Positions 7,469 to 13,295 of a stretch of 13,791 nucleotides of DNA are shown piece after piece. Origin of the DNA: Azonexus sp. (GTDB lineage: Bacteria; Pseudomonadota; Gammaproteobacteria; Burkholderiales; Rhodocyclaceae); NCBI GenBank assembly GCA_030697085.1, contig JAUYQT010000021.1, positions 1 to 13,791 on the forward strand, given 5' to 3'. The translations under genes were made by a program, and so were the position numbers. Numbering within the stretch: position 1 is the first letter of the stretch; every line of letters begins with the position of its first letter. Under the pieces are notes generated by a model. That model ran no database searches, was not told the DNA's origin, and was given only the letters and a program-made list of their open reading frames with translations.

Positions 7469-8932
7469 ATGCACTGCTCTGCCCTGATGGTTCAAGGCAC
7501 CACGTCGGATGCCGGCAAGACGACGCTGGTCGCCGCTTTGTGTCGCATTCTCAAACGCCGGGGCGTGCGTGTGGCGCCGTTCAAACCACAGAATATGGCG
7601 CTCAATTCGGCGGTCACGGTCGATGGTGGCGAGATTGGCCGGGCGCAGGCCTTGCAGGCCATGGCTGCCGGCCTTGAAGCACATACCGATTTCAACCCGG
7701 TTCTGCTCAAGCCGACCAGCGACAAAAAAGCTCAGGTGATCATTCATGGTCAGGTCGCCTTTGATCTCAATGCGCGCGCTTACCACGACTACAAACCGCG
7801 CGCGATGGCGGCCGTTTTGGCCTCCTGGGCGCGGTTGACCGCCGCTTACGAATGCGTCGTCGTCGAAGGGGCGGGTTCGCCGGCAGAAATTAATCTGCGC
7901 GACCGCGATATCGCCAATATGGGCTTTGCCGAAGCGGTCGATTGCCCGGTGATCATCATTGCCGACATCGACCGTGGCGGCGTTTTCGCCCATCTGGTCG
8001 GGACGCTCGATCTGCTCTCGCCGTCCGAGCAAAACCGGGTCAAAGGTTTTGTCATCAATCGTTTTCGCGGTGATATCACTTTGCTCGAATCCGGCCTCAC
8101 CTGGCTGGAAGAACGTACCGGCAAGCCAGTGCTCGGCGTCCTGCCTTATCTGCACGGCTTGATGCTGGATGCCGAAGATGCGATTGCGACGGCTGCGGTC
8201 GACCAGAAAATCGCACCGAAATTGAAGGTCATTGCCCCGGCTTACCCGCGCGTTTCCAACCACAACGACCTCGATCCGTTGCGCCTGCATCCGGAAGTCG
8301 ATTTTCGCTGGATCGGGCCGGGCGAAACGCCGCCGGCGGCTGATTTGATCGTGCTGCCCGGCTCAAAAGCCGTGCGCGCCGACCTCGACTGGTTGCGCCA
8401 GCAGGGCTGGGACAAGGCGATTCAGAAACACCTGCGTTACGGTGGCAAAGTGATCGGGTTGTGCGGCGGCTATCAAATGCTCGGTCATGCGATCGACGAT
8501 CCGCTTGGGTTGGAAGGCAGCGCCGGGTCTACGCCCGGCCTCGGCGTACTGGACTGCGTGACGACGCTGGAAAGTGGCAAGCAGTTACGCAACGTCAGCG
8601 GCCATCTGGCTTTGCCGGGTCAGCCGTTAATGACCGGTTACGAAATTCACCTCGGCGTGACGCGTGGCGACGGCCTGAATCGAGCCGCCGTGCAACTGGC
8701 CGAGGGGGCCAGCGATGGCGCTATTTCAGCCGACAATCAAATTTTCGCCACCTACTGCCACGGCGTTTTTGACCATCCGGATGCGTTGACCGCACTCCTC
8801 GCCTGGGCCGGATTAGTCGAAACCGAACAGGTTGATTTCGCCGCACGCCGTGAGGCCGATCTTGATCGTCTGGCCGATTCCGTTGAGGCCGCGCTGGATT
8901 GGGAAAAACTCAGGCCGTATTTGCCGGGCTGA
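7469..8932 (+). CDS. cobQ: Cobyric acid synthase CobQ/CbiP
   Basis: A 487-residue glutamine-dependent amidotransferase that amidates side chains b, d, e and g of the adenosylcobyrinic acid ring. The N-terminal synthetase domain opens with a DTBS-like P-loop, [13 protein letters not shown] at residues 8-20, then [23 protein letters not shown] and [11 protein letters not shown]. The C-terminal class I glutaminase domain has [10 protein letters not shown] with the nucleophile Cys332 and a catalytic histidine in YCHGVFDHP (His431). The length is normal for CobQ. The ATG at 7469 has AGG about 9 bases upstream; an in-frame TTG nine bases earlier is less likely. It is divergent from the riboswitch operon, and no riboswitch of its own is visible in its 5' region. 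Confidence 0.96.
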   Translation: MHCSALMVQGTTSDAGKTTLVAALCRILKRRGVRVAPFKPQNMALNSAVTVDGGEIGRAQALQAMAAGLEAHTDFNPVLLKPTSDKKAQVIIHGQVAFDLNARAYHDYKPRAMAAVLASWARLTAAYECVVVEGAGSPAEINLRDRDIANMGFAEAVDCPVIIIADIDRGGVFAHLVGTLDLLSPSEQNRVKGFVINRFRGDITLLESGLTWLEERTGKPVLGVLPYLHGLMLDAEDAIATAAVDQKIAPKLKVIAPAYPRVSNHNDLDPLRLHPEVDFRWIGPGETPPAADLIVLPGSKAVRADLDWLRQQGWDKAIQKHLRYGGKVIGLCGGYQMLGHAIDDPLGLEGSAGSTPGLGVLDCVTTLESGKQLRNVSGHLALPGQPLMTGYEIHLGVTRGDGLNRAAVQLAEGASDGAISADNQIFATYCHGVFDHPDALTALLAWAGLVETEQVDFAARREADLDRLADSVEAALDWEKLRPYLPG

Positions 8933-8933
8933 A

Positions 8934-9217
8934 ATCAATGTCGTCGAAAACCGCATCGACACCGCTACTCTGCCAGGCGGCGTGACCGTCAAGAATGTTA
9001 AAAACATCAACGTGAACGCCTCCGTTGCTGGGCTTTCACCGCTAACGCATCCTCCAGCGCTGGCGTTCAGTCCCTGAGTGTTACCGCATCTAACCAAGGC
9101 GCCGCAAAGGGGGCGAAGACGGCACCACAGGGACGGGTAATTATTAAAGTGGTGTCACATTGGCACCATTCTTTACTTTTTGGTGCCAATCTGCCACCAT
9201 TGAAATTGCCCCAATGA
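8934..9217 (+). pseudogene. Possible degraded coding sequence after cobQ
   Basis: Directly after the cobQ stop one frame reads as protein-like sequence (INVVENRIDTATLPGGV, then VKNVKNINVNASVAG) to about 9035. After a break another frame continues (NASSSAGVQSLSVTASNQG from 9044) down to a TGA at 9215. Neither frame has a start, ribosome site or recognisable domain. The low-complexity, strand-forming composition would suit the end of a surface or secreted protein that has lost its N-terminal part and shifted frame. The parent family is not recognised, and the second part overlaps the inverted repeat at 9159-9190, so this is a tentative reading. The rest of the 400-bp gap up to 9329 holds the regulatory signals of the next gene pair. 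Confidence 0.25.
9159..9190. promoter_or_regulatory. Perfect 10-bp inverted repeat upstream of the tacA-like gene
   Basis: ATTGGCACCA (9159-9168) and TGGTGCCAAT (9181-9190) are exact reverse complements, separated by 12 bases. It sits about 140 bases before the antitoxin start and just before a candidate -35 (TTGAAA at 9200-9205, with TATTTT at 9222-9227 as possible -10). It may be an operator for the antitoxin, or a boundary feature of the accessory block. Confidence 0.45.
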
Positions 9218-9253
9218 GGCATATTTTTTCAGCGAAATGCTGTTTATACGTCG

Positions 9254-9267
9254 AAGGTAAATACCTT
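9254..9267. promoter_or_regulatory. 14-base palindrome, candidate antitoxin operator
   Basis: AAGGTA and TACCTT are perfect arms around a two-base centre, 62 bases before the antitoxin ATG. Ribbon-helix-helix antitoxins such as TacA bind short palindromes near their own promoter, so this is a second operator candidate. A further small hairpin (ACGGGC / GCCCGT, 9297-9313) lies in the leader just before the ribosome site. Confidence 0.4.
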
Positions 9268-9329
9268 TTTGAGTAAGCCTTTATAGACACATTAGTACGG
9301 GCGTGTTGCCCGTGAAGAGGAGTAAACAC

Positions 9330-9665
9330 ATGGCACAAACCAGGTTGCAGGACGCGACTTCGGTAAGCCGGGGTCGCATTACGGCAAGAGTCTCCCAACA
9401 CGTCGTCGACGTGTTGGAACTTGCCGCCGGTATGGTCGGATCAACATTAAATCAATTCGTCACCCAAGCAGCTCTCGAGAAGGCAGAGAAAATCGTCGAA
9501 AACGAACGAACCCTTCAGATGTCCGAAAACACTGCGGCATGGTTCTTCAACTTGCTCGATAACCCACCCGCTCCCTCACAGAATCTGGTTGACGCTTTTA
9601 GTCGCTATAACGCGAGGAAGGCTGCAAATGCAGGTTCAAATTCAACCTTTGAGTTCAACCCATAA
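9330..9665 (+). CDS. TacA-like antitoxin, DUF1778 ribbon-helix-helix family
   Basis: This 111-residue protein has an N-terminal ribbon-helix-helix DNA-binding segment (RITARVSQHVVDVLELAAG, then STLNQFVTQAALEKAEKI) as in DUF1778 antitoxins. A flexible C-terminal tail follows, with DNPPAPSQNLVDAF matching the conserved toxin-binding end of the family. The antitoxin neutralises the downstream acetyltransferase and usually represses its own operon with it. The ATG at 9330 has a strong AGAGGAG site 8 bases upstream; an in-frame GTG 27 bases earlier is not supported. The last 38 bases overlap the toxin gene. The pairing with a GNAT toxin makes the call firm at family level; the symbol is left empty because subfamilies differ. 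Confidence 0.9.
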   Translation: MAQTRLQDATSVSRGRITARVSQHVVDVLELAAGMVGSTLNQFVTQAALEKAEKIVENERTLQMSENTAAWFFNLLDNPPAPSQNLVDAFSRYNARKAANAGSNSTFEFNP

Positions 9666-10146
9666 CTGCAAAGGGTTCGACTGCGGCACGCCGCCGCTGA
9701 GTAAATGGTTGGTCGAAATGGCCAACCAGCAACAAAAGAAAAACATCGCGCGGACCTTCGTCCTGGTTGACGACTCTGCGCCGGAAACAGTTCTCGGGTT
9801 CTACACCCTGGCGGTCAGCGAAGTCAGCCGCGATGGGTTGCCAAACCTGAATAAATACCCCAACCGCGTCCCGGTCGTCCGACTTGGCCGGTTCGCGACA
9901 CACACGACCCTGCAAGGCCAGGGCTTCGGCGAATATCTCTTGTTCAATGCACTGGAACGAGTGGTCGAGATTTCGCTGAATGCCGGCATCGCCGCCATCG
10001 TGGTCGATGCCAGAGATACAAAAGCCGCCGATTTTTACCGGCGCTATGATTTCCTGCCTTCGCTGGACAATCCCCTGCAGCTGTTCTTGTTGACCAAGGC
10101 GCTGCAAGCGGCAGTCCACCAGGCAACGCCGAAATCGGAACCCTGA
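9628..10146 (+). CDS. TacT-like GNAT acetyltransferase toxin
   Basis: A 172-residue GNAT protein of the TacT/AtaT type, which blocks translation by acetylating the amino group of charged tRNAs. It has the family's N-terminal FDCGTPPLSKWL (residues 17-28), the strand and turn VVRLGRFATH at 83-92, and the acetyl-CoA pyrophosphate loop Q-x-x-G-x-G at 96-101. It ends with AADFYRRYDFLP, where Tyr137 matches the conserved catalytic tyrosine. The ATG at 9628 has a GAGGAAGG site about 8 bases upstream and lies inside the antitoxin gene; a longer in-frame start at 9589 is less likely. All key residues are intact, so the toxin is probably active. The convergent gene ends 79 bases downstream, with no clear terminator between. 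Confidence 0.92.
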   Translation: MQVQIQPLSSTHNCKGFDCGTPPLSKWLVEMANQQQKKNIARTFVLVDDSAPETVLGFYTLAVSEVSRDGLPNLNKYPNRVPVVRLGRFATHTTLQGQGFGEYLLFNALERVVEISLNAGIAAIVVDARDTKAADFYRRYDFLPSLDNPLQLFLLTKALQAAVHQATPKSEP

Positions 10147-10225
10147 TCCGCCCCACGAAGAGAGGCCGGTGGGAGCAATCCGCTGGGTTTGAGAAATCGG
10201 CATAAGGGGCAGCCATTGACCCACG

Positions 10226-10551
10226 CTATTTCTTCCCGTAAGTCCCCTCGTGGTCAGGCGCGATGGTTAGAAGACGGATAAATTCACCGTCACGGTAAGC
10301 CGTCGCACGGCGGCCTTGGGAAATTCGTAGGGAATAGATGACATCCAGTCCTTCGGGGGGCTTGATGCTTACAATCTTTTCCCACTTCAGACCCGCATCC
10401 TGATACACCTGACGCCAAGTCATTTGGCGTAGCTTGTTAAGCGTTTCTAAGGCAGCATGCCGCTCCAGCTTCTGGAGCGTCAGCAGATTATGTTGAAATA
10501 CCGGATTATTGAGGTCAAGCCTAACCAGGCAATCGGCAACCGGCTTAGCCA
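10226..10551 (-). CDS. Putative toxin-like protein paired with an AbrB-like antitoxin
   Basis: The protein is about 108 residues if it starts at the GTG at 10551, which overlaps the stop of the preceding gene by 7 bases; an upstream TTG would give 115. The N-terminal part is helical (FQHNLLTLQKLERHAALETL). The C-terminal half, with IYSLRISQGRRATAYRDGEF followed by IRLLTIAPDHEGTYGKK, looks like the strand-turn-strand core of RelE/ParE-type toxins with several arginines. It recalls a group of uncharacterised proteins with a DHD-Y or DHEGTY ending that sit beside AbrB-like partners. No exact family can be assigned. The toxin role is inference from size, basic core and coupled small upstream gene. 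Confidence 0.6.
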
Positions 10552-10817
10552 CGCAGCTGCTCCAGCGCCTCAATCACATTAGCATCATCCGGTGGGTTTT
10601 CCTGCGCCCAGGTCAGCGCACTTTTCAGGTCAGCAGCAGCCTCGGGTTGATGCAACCAGCGTTCATTGTCAGGAACGACCGTCGCGGTACGTACCAGCCA
10701 TACGCCTGGCTCCTGCTCCTCGACCAGCACCTGACGGCCCGCAAAACGTTTGCCCAAAGAGACCTGCCCGTTAGCACCAATAATCTTCACGCAAGGGTGA
10801 GAAACAACAGCGCCCAT
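10545..10817 (-). CDS. Putative AbrB/MazE-like antitoxin
   Basis: A 90-residue protein whose first half has the swapped-hairpin pattern of AbrB/MazE DNA-binding domains (VKIIGANGQVSLGKRFAGRQ, then VLVEEQEPGVWLVR). A short acidic tail follows (NERWLHQPEAAADLKSALTWA) of the kind that binds a toxin. The ATG at 10817 is preceded by GGAGG; a GTG 18 bases earlier is in frame but has no such site. Its stop overlaps the start of the toxin-like gene. Three copies of an 8-bp repeat lie 22-45 bases upstream, a good place for autoregulation. The family is inferred by pattern only; the N-terminal motif is clear, the pairing convincing. Confidence 0.62.
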   Translation of the reverse strand: MGAVVSHPCVKIIGANGQVSLGKRFAGRQVLVEEQEPGVWLVRTATVVPDNERWLHQPEAAADLKSALTWAQENPPDDANVIEALEQLRG

Positions 10818-10838
10818 ATATCCTCCAATATTCACAAC

Positions 10839-10862
10839 GCACTAATGCACTAATGCACTAAT
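10839..10862. repeat. Three tandem copies of an 8-bp iteron (GCACTAAT)
   Basis: GCACTAAT occurs three times without a gap, at 10839-10846, 10847-10854 and 10855-10862. It lies upstream of the AbrB-like antitoxin gene, in the region expected to contain its promoter. A repressor-binding iteron is the natural reading; slippage-generated microsatellite is the alternative. Confidence 0.7.
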
Positions 10863-10953
10863 TGGATGATAGCCTAACTAGGAATTTTTGCCAGCCCCAT
10901 AAAAAAGCCTTGCCGAAGCGAAAGAAAGGATGAAAAGGGGTCAAAAGGAGAGG

Positions 10954-10974
10954 AAAAGGGGTCTGACCCCTTTT
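10954..10974. repeat. REP-like 21-base palindrome, copy 1
   Basis: Perfect 10-bp arms AAAAGGGGTC and GACCCCTTTT with one central T. An extra left half site AAAAGGGGTC lies at 10933-10942. The same palindrome recurs at 12441 and 13252. With A4 and T4 outside a GC-rich stem it could also act as a bidirectional terminator. The 560-bp gap from 10863 to 11423 contains this element, an 87-bp repeat copy and a possible intron remnant; I see no gene in it. Confidence 0.85.
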
Positions 10975-11143
10975 CCCTTTTCATTGCATTGGACACGAAG
11001 CGGCACCAACGTTCTTCTGGGGCGGCCAAGCCGCCAGGGCGAAGGCAGTGCATCGCTGATCGCTTGATCCTGATGGGTGACTGGCGCGATTCGTTCGCAG
11101 CCATACTTTGAAGAAACGGACGCGGTCAGCGATTGCGAGGGTG

Positions 11144-11230
11144 GTGAGAGAAGTAAAAAGACTGGCGGCTTGCGCCGCCATGGGGTTGTTTACTCGCTTG
11201 ACACAGGCCGACTAATGGGTGACCCCTTTT
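11144..11230. repeat. 87-bp direct repeat, copy 1
   Basis: This stretch matches 13296-13382 at 86 of 87 positions, the single difference being C at 11175 against T at 13327. It contains a small hairpin (GGCGGC with GCCGCC) and ends with the REP half site GACCCCTTTT. Together with the REP palindrome to its left it looks like one copy of a MITE-like or REP-composite element. Confidence 0.92.
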
Positions 11231-11234
11231 ATTT

Positions 11235-11378
11235 TTTTGCGCATGCACGGTTTGATGAGGGAGGACAGGTGTATTGGATTATGGCAAAGCTACTGAGGCA
11301 CCGCCAGACGAAAGGGGCGGAAACAGCTAGGCTCAACCTAATGTCTTATGCATCTGTTCTCTACTCTACCCTTTTATT
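11235..11378 (+). other. Possible 3' remnant of a group II intron
   Basis: The segment opens with GCGCATGCACGGTTTGATGAG followed by GGAGG (read from 11239). This resembles the 3' strand of domain V and the junction to domain VI in bacterial group II introns. It later contains CTCTACTCTACCC (about 11359-11371), also common near intron 3' ends. The 5' strand of domain V is missing and replaced by the 87-bp repeat. No reverse transcriptase is present. The match is from memory of typical intron ends, so it is tentative. Confidence 0.3.
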
Positions 11379-11379
11379 T

Positions 11380-11404
11380 AGAAAACAGCGCCTTGGCACG
11401 GCGC
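11380..11404 (-). terminator. Probable intrinsic terminator after hicB
   Basis: On the minus strand GCGCC and GGCGC enclose a 7-base loop and are followed by TGTTTTCT. It lies 20 bases past the hicB stop codon and points the right way for the hicAB unit. Confidence 0.45.
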
Positions 11405-11423
11405 ACGCTAAACTTGGGTTAGC

Positions 11424-11762
11424 TCATCCTGGCAGTACCTGTCCAGCCAGTTTCGCACTCGCCAAGCGATTAAGACTTACCCCTTGCTCAGCCGCCATCA
11501 GCGCAAGCTGACGGTGCAGTTCGGGCGGAATACGCACTCGAAACTCACCGCTGTAGTGCTTCTCTGACAAAGGTTGCGGGATCGGTTCGCCATTCGCCTC
11601 AAGATCGGCAACCACCTCAGCAACCACCTTGCGCACACCCGCCAGGGCCTCTTCGGGCGTTTCTGCCAGCCAGCTCAACGAGGGAAATTCGATACACAAT
11701 CCGACGTGCTCAGCATCCTCGGGAGACCATGTAACGCGATAAGTGTAATGGTCAAGACTCAT
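11424..11762 (-). CDS. hicB: HicB-family antitoxin
   Basis: A 112-residue antitoxin with the two parts expected of HicB. An N-terminal partial RNase-H-like fold carries YRVTWSPEDAEHVGLCIEFPSLS and TPEEALAGVRKVV, and a C-terminal ribbon-helix-helix carries FRVRIPPELHRQLALMAAEQ followed by VSLNRLASAKL. It neutralises HicA and usually represses the operon. Its ATG overlaps the hicA stop as ATGA, so toxin is translated first and the two are coupled. All expected segments are present and nothing suggests truncation. The RHH DNA-binding version is one of two known HicB types; the other uses a helix-turn-helix. Confidence 0.92.
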   Translation of the reverse strand: MSLDHYTYRVTWSPEDAEHVGLCIEFPSLSWLAETPEEALAGVRKVVAEVVADLEANGEPIPQPLSEKHYSGEFRVRIPPELHRQLALMAAEQGVSLNRLASAKLAGQVLPG

Positions 11763-12007
11763 TGCCTGTCCTCCAGTTTGTCTATTGCTTGCAGTACCTG
11801 CCGCACTTGATAAGGCTTGGCCTTACCACCAGCGTCCTGAATATTGACTCGCGGATCGCCTTGCCATGGCATTTTGAAAATCAGGTGGCTTGTGCCGTTT
11901 TGGCGTGGCTCACCAAAAAACGCTTCGCAGACTTTGAGCAAATCAGCAAAGCGGACATTCGTCGGCTCTCTACGTAACTGTTCGAGAATTTTCTTGACTG
12001 AACTCAT
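11759..12007 (-). CDS. hicA: HicA-family mRNA interferase toxin
   Basis: An 82-residue protein of the HicA toxin family, which folds as a double-stranded-RNA-binding domain and cuts mRNA. The N-terminal helix segment SSVKKILEQLRREPTNVRF leads to the catalytic strand NGTSHLIFKMP, with the conserved His41. The C-terminal half has the usual VNIQDAGGKAKPYQVRQVL. HicA proteins often end shorter (about 60 residues); this one has the longer form with an EAFFGEPRQ insert. The ATG at 12007 fits the family start; a long in-frame extension to 12412 has no family match and crosses the palindrome at 12094. A TTGACA (12043-12038) upstream may be the -35, but spacing to the best -10 is about 20 bases. Confidence 0.92.
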   Translation of the reverse strand: MSSVKKILEQLRREPTNVRFADLLKVCEAFFGEPRQNGTSHLIFKMPWQGDPRVNIQDAGGKAKPYQVRQVLQAIDKLEDRQ

Positions 12008-12093
12008 ATGTAATATGGTGCCGCTATTGGAACCGCTTGTCAAACGGGATGCAAACCGTGTGGATGCGCACATAATGTCGCGGCCGACCTGAA

Positions 12094-12113
12094 ACCGGCT
12101 GATTTCAGCCGGT
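12094..12113. repeat. 20-base palindrome upstream of hicA and the truncated zinc-finger gene
   Basis: ACCGGCTGA (12094-12102) and TCAGCCGGT (12105-12113) are exact reverse complements with a two-base centre. It lies in the 237-bp divergent gap between hicA and the small gene at 12245. It has no U-tract, so an operator or a hairpin of a mobile element is more likely than a terminator. An 11-bp direct repeat (AATTGGATTTT at 12118 and 12155) follows in the same gap. Confidence 0.6.
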
Positions 12114-12244
12114 GTGAAATTGGATTTTCTTGTTTTTGAATTTGTCATATAGCGAATTGGATTTTGTTCGCTGTTTGGGGTTTTCTTCGGTCTTCTTCTG
12201 GTGTCGAGTCTGTGCCTTGATCGATTTCTGGCAAGGAGCACGAA

Positions 12245-12481
12245 ATGGCGCAGGCGGAACGACGCAAGTGTGTGCATTGCGGGGCGAGTTTTACGCCGGA
12301 AGCCCGTAACCAGCGGCATCAGCGCTACTGCACGGGGGCCCCGTGCCGGATCGCCAGCAAGCGCGCCAGCCAGGCGAAATGGCTCGCCAAACCAGAGAAT
12401 CAGGACTACCACCGAGGCCCCGAAGCCGTCGAAAGCAATGAAAAGGGGTCTGACCCCTTTTCCTCACTTTTTTATTTTTAG
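12245..12481 (+). CDS. Small CxxC zinc-finger-like protein, 3' end replaced by a REP palindrome
   Basis: The 78-residue frame has a good ribosome site (AAGGAG about 6 bases before the ATG) and begins with a cysteine-rich, probably zinc-binding segment. It reads CVHCGASF at residues 9-16, then RHQRYC and APC with a basic helix rich in Ser and Arg, followed by AKWLAKPENQDYHRGPEAV. I recognise this from memory as the N-terminal part of a widespread uncharacterised family whose members continue with a WRxxHPGYWR-like block. Here the frame instead runs into the REP palindrome at 12441, which encodes NEKGSDPFSS and then a stop. So the gene looks broken at its 3' end by the repeat, and function may be lost. 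Family and truncation are inference. Confidence 0.6.
   Translation: MAQAERRKCVHCGASFTPEARNQRHQRYCTGAPCRIASKRASQAKWLAKPENQDYHRGPEAVESNEKGSDPFSSLFYF
12441..12461. repeat. REP-like 21-base palindrome, copy 2
   Basis: Identical to the copy at 10954-10974: arms AAAAGGGGTC and GACCCCTTTT around a central T. It forms the end of the truncated zinc-finger gene on the plus strand and lies 62 bases past the parE stop on the minus strand, where it could serve as terminator. Confidence 0.85.
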
Positions 12482-12522
12482 AGCGTCGGCATAAGAGGGT
12501 TGATCAGTCGAACCACACAACA

Positions 12523-12855
12523 TCACGAATCCAGATGCCGAGCCATATCCATACTGTCGTGCAGAATGCGAAGTATTTCGATCAAGCAGGCCGTTTCGTC
12601 GACACGAAACACCAGCTGGTGCCTACCCTTGCGCCCATGGCGAGCCACATGCAGTGTGGCCACGTCATCACCCAACTCAGAGCGCCTGCGCACATCAATC
12701 AGTTGCGGCCCTTCGTTCAAGGCCTCTAGCGCATCATTGATGACTTCGGTGTAAGACTCCAGCTGAAACGGTCCAAACTGCTCAAGCGTCCAATCAAGGA
12801 TATCTTCGACATCTTGAGCGGCTTGATCAGCGAGGCGTACTGTCCAGCCACTCAT
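12523..12855 (-). CDS. parE: ParE-family toxin
   Basis: A 110-residue protein of the ParE/RelE superfamily. It starts with the typical WTVRLADQAAQDVEDILDWT, in which a strand and an early helix with D-x-x-DI are diagnostic. The middle helix FQLESYTEVINDALEAL follows, and the end has the strand pattern HQLVFRVDETACLIEILRILHDSMD with the family's ILRILHDSMD block. ParE toxins poison DNA gyrase. Its ATG overlaps the parD stop (ATGA), so it is translated after and coupled to the antitoxin. Length and motifs are normal, so the toxin appears intact. Confidence 0.93.
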   Translation of the reverse strand: MSGWTVRLADQAAQDVEDILDWTLEQFGPFQLESYTEVINDALEALNEGPQLIDVRRRSELGDDVATLHVARHGRKGRHQLVFRVDETACLIEILRILHDSMDMARHLDS

Positions 12856-13136
12856 CGGTGTTTCGCCAGCACACGCTTGCTGATAGCCGTGATGTGCGAG
12901 CGCAGTGACGCGGCATCGCTAAATTCGGTATAACGCCCCGCATCGATGTCGGCAATACCGACCGCCACTGCCTCGCACAAGGCAGCGAGTTTAGCGGCTT
13001 GCTCCGCCTCTCGCGCCTGAACAAGGCGCAAGCCCTCACGCAGCACCTCACTGGCGTTCTGGTAGTGGCCGCTAGCCACCATCTGCTCAACAAACTTGGC
13101 CTGACTGTCGGTCAGCACGACGTTGCGGGTAGGCAT
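12852..13136 (-). CDS. parD: ParD-family antitoxin
   Basis: A 94-residue antitoxin with an N-terminal ribbon-helix-helix (RNVVLTDSQAKFVEQMVASG, then YQNASEVLREGLRLVQ), the classic CC2985/ParD pattern. A helical C-terminal region binds the toxin. It represses its own promoter and neutralises ParE. The ATG at 13136 is chosen because MPTRNVVLT is the family start and a GGAG site lies about 8 bases upstream. A much longer in-frame frame to 13385 only reads through the repeats at 13231-13382 and is rejected. It precedes parE with a 4-base overlap. Confidence 0.93.
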   Translation of the reverse strand: MPTRNVVLTDSQAKFVEQMVASGHYQNASEVLREGLRLVQAREAEQAAKLAALCEAVAVGIADIDAGRYTEFSDAASLRSHITAISKRVLAKHR

Positions 13137-13158
13137 GGCAATCTCCAAAATGAGTTTA

Positions 13159-13173
13159 TGGCATATTCTGCCA
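13159..13173. promoter_or_regulatory. Candidate ParD operator
   Basis: TGGCA and TGCCA form a 15-base inverted repeat with a 5-base centre, 23 bases before the parD start. It is a plausible self-repression site for the ribbon-helix-helix antitoxin. The minus strand here reads CATTGGCA, also present at the inverted repeat before the tacA-like gene. Confidence 0.4.
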
Positions 13174-13230
13174 ATGTTTCTTGAGTGAAGCAACCCACCT
13201 CGCTTATCCTCCGCGCCTTTTGCACAGGAG

Positions 13231-13262
13231 TAATTAAAAGGGGTCTTAATTAAAAGGGGTCT
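13231..13262. repeat. Two tandem copies of a 16-bp unit next to the REP palindrome
   Basis: TAATTAAAAGGGGTCT occurs twice in a row (13231-13246 and 13247-13262). Only the second copy continues into the full REP palindrome. This looks like a recent tandem duplication of the palindrome's left half plus six flanking bases. Confidence 0.85.
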
Positions 13263-13272
13263 GACCCCTTTT
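13252..13272. repeat. REP-like 21-base palindrome, copy 3
   Basis: Identical to the copies at 10954 and 12441. It is followed by a degenerate half site (GACCCTTTTCCCC near 13276) and, 23 bases later, by the second 87-bp repeat. Confidence 0.85.
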
Positions 13273-13295
13273 CCCGACCCTTTTCCCCTTGTATT

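Noticed and set aside
7373..8290. Long minus-strand frame of 305 residues opposite cobQ
   Set aside because: It is antisense to the well-supported cobQ domain and crosses the region in front of it; no domain is recognisable and GC-rich DNA commonly leaves such frames open.
10839..10862. CRISPR-like array
   Set aside because: The three 8-bp units have no spacers; neither these nor the 87-bp pair form a repeat-spacer pattern, and no cas gene is present.
11077..11511. Plus-strand frame of 144 residues across the repeat, intron-like remnant and hicB end
   Set aside because: It joins unrelated elements and ends antisense to hicB; no single gene is supported.
12008..12412. 135-residue extension in front of hicA
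   Set aside because: It has no family resemblance, crosses a palindrome and overlaps the divergent zinc-finger-like gene.
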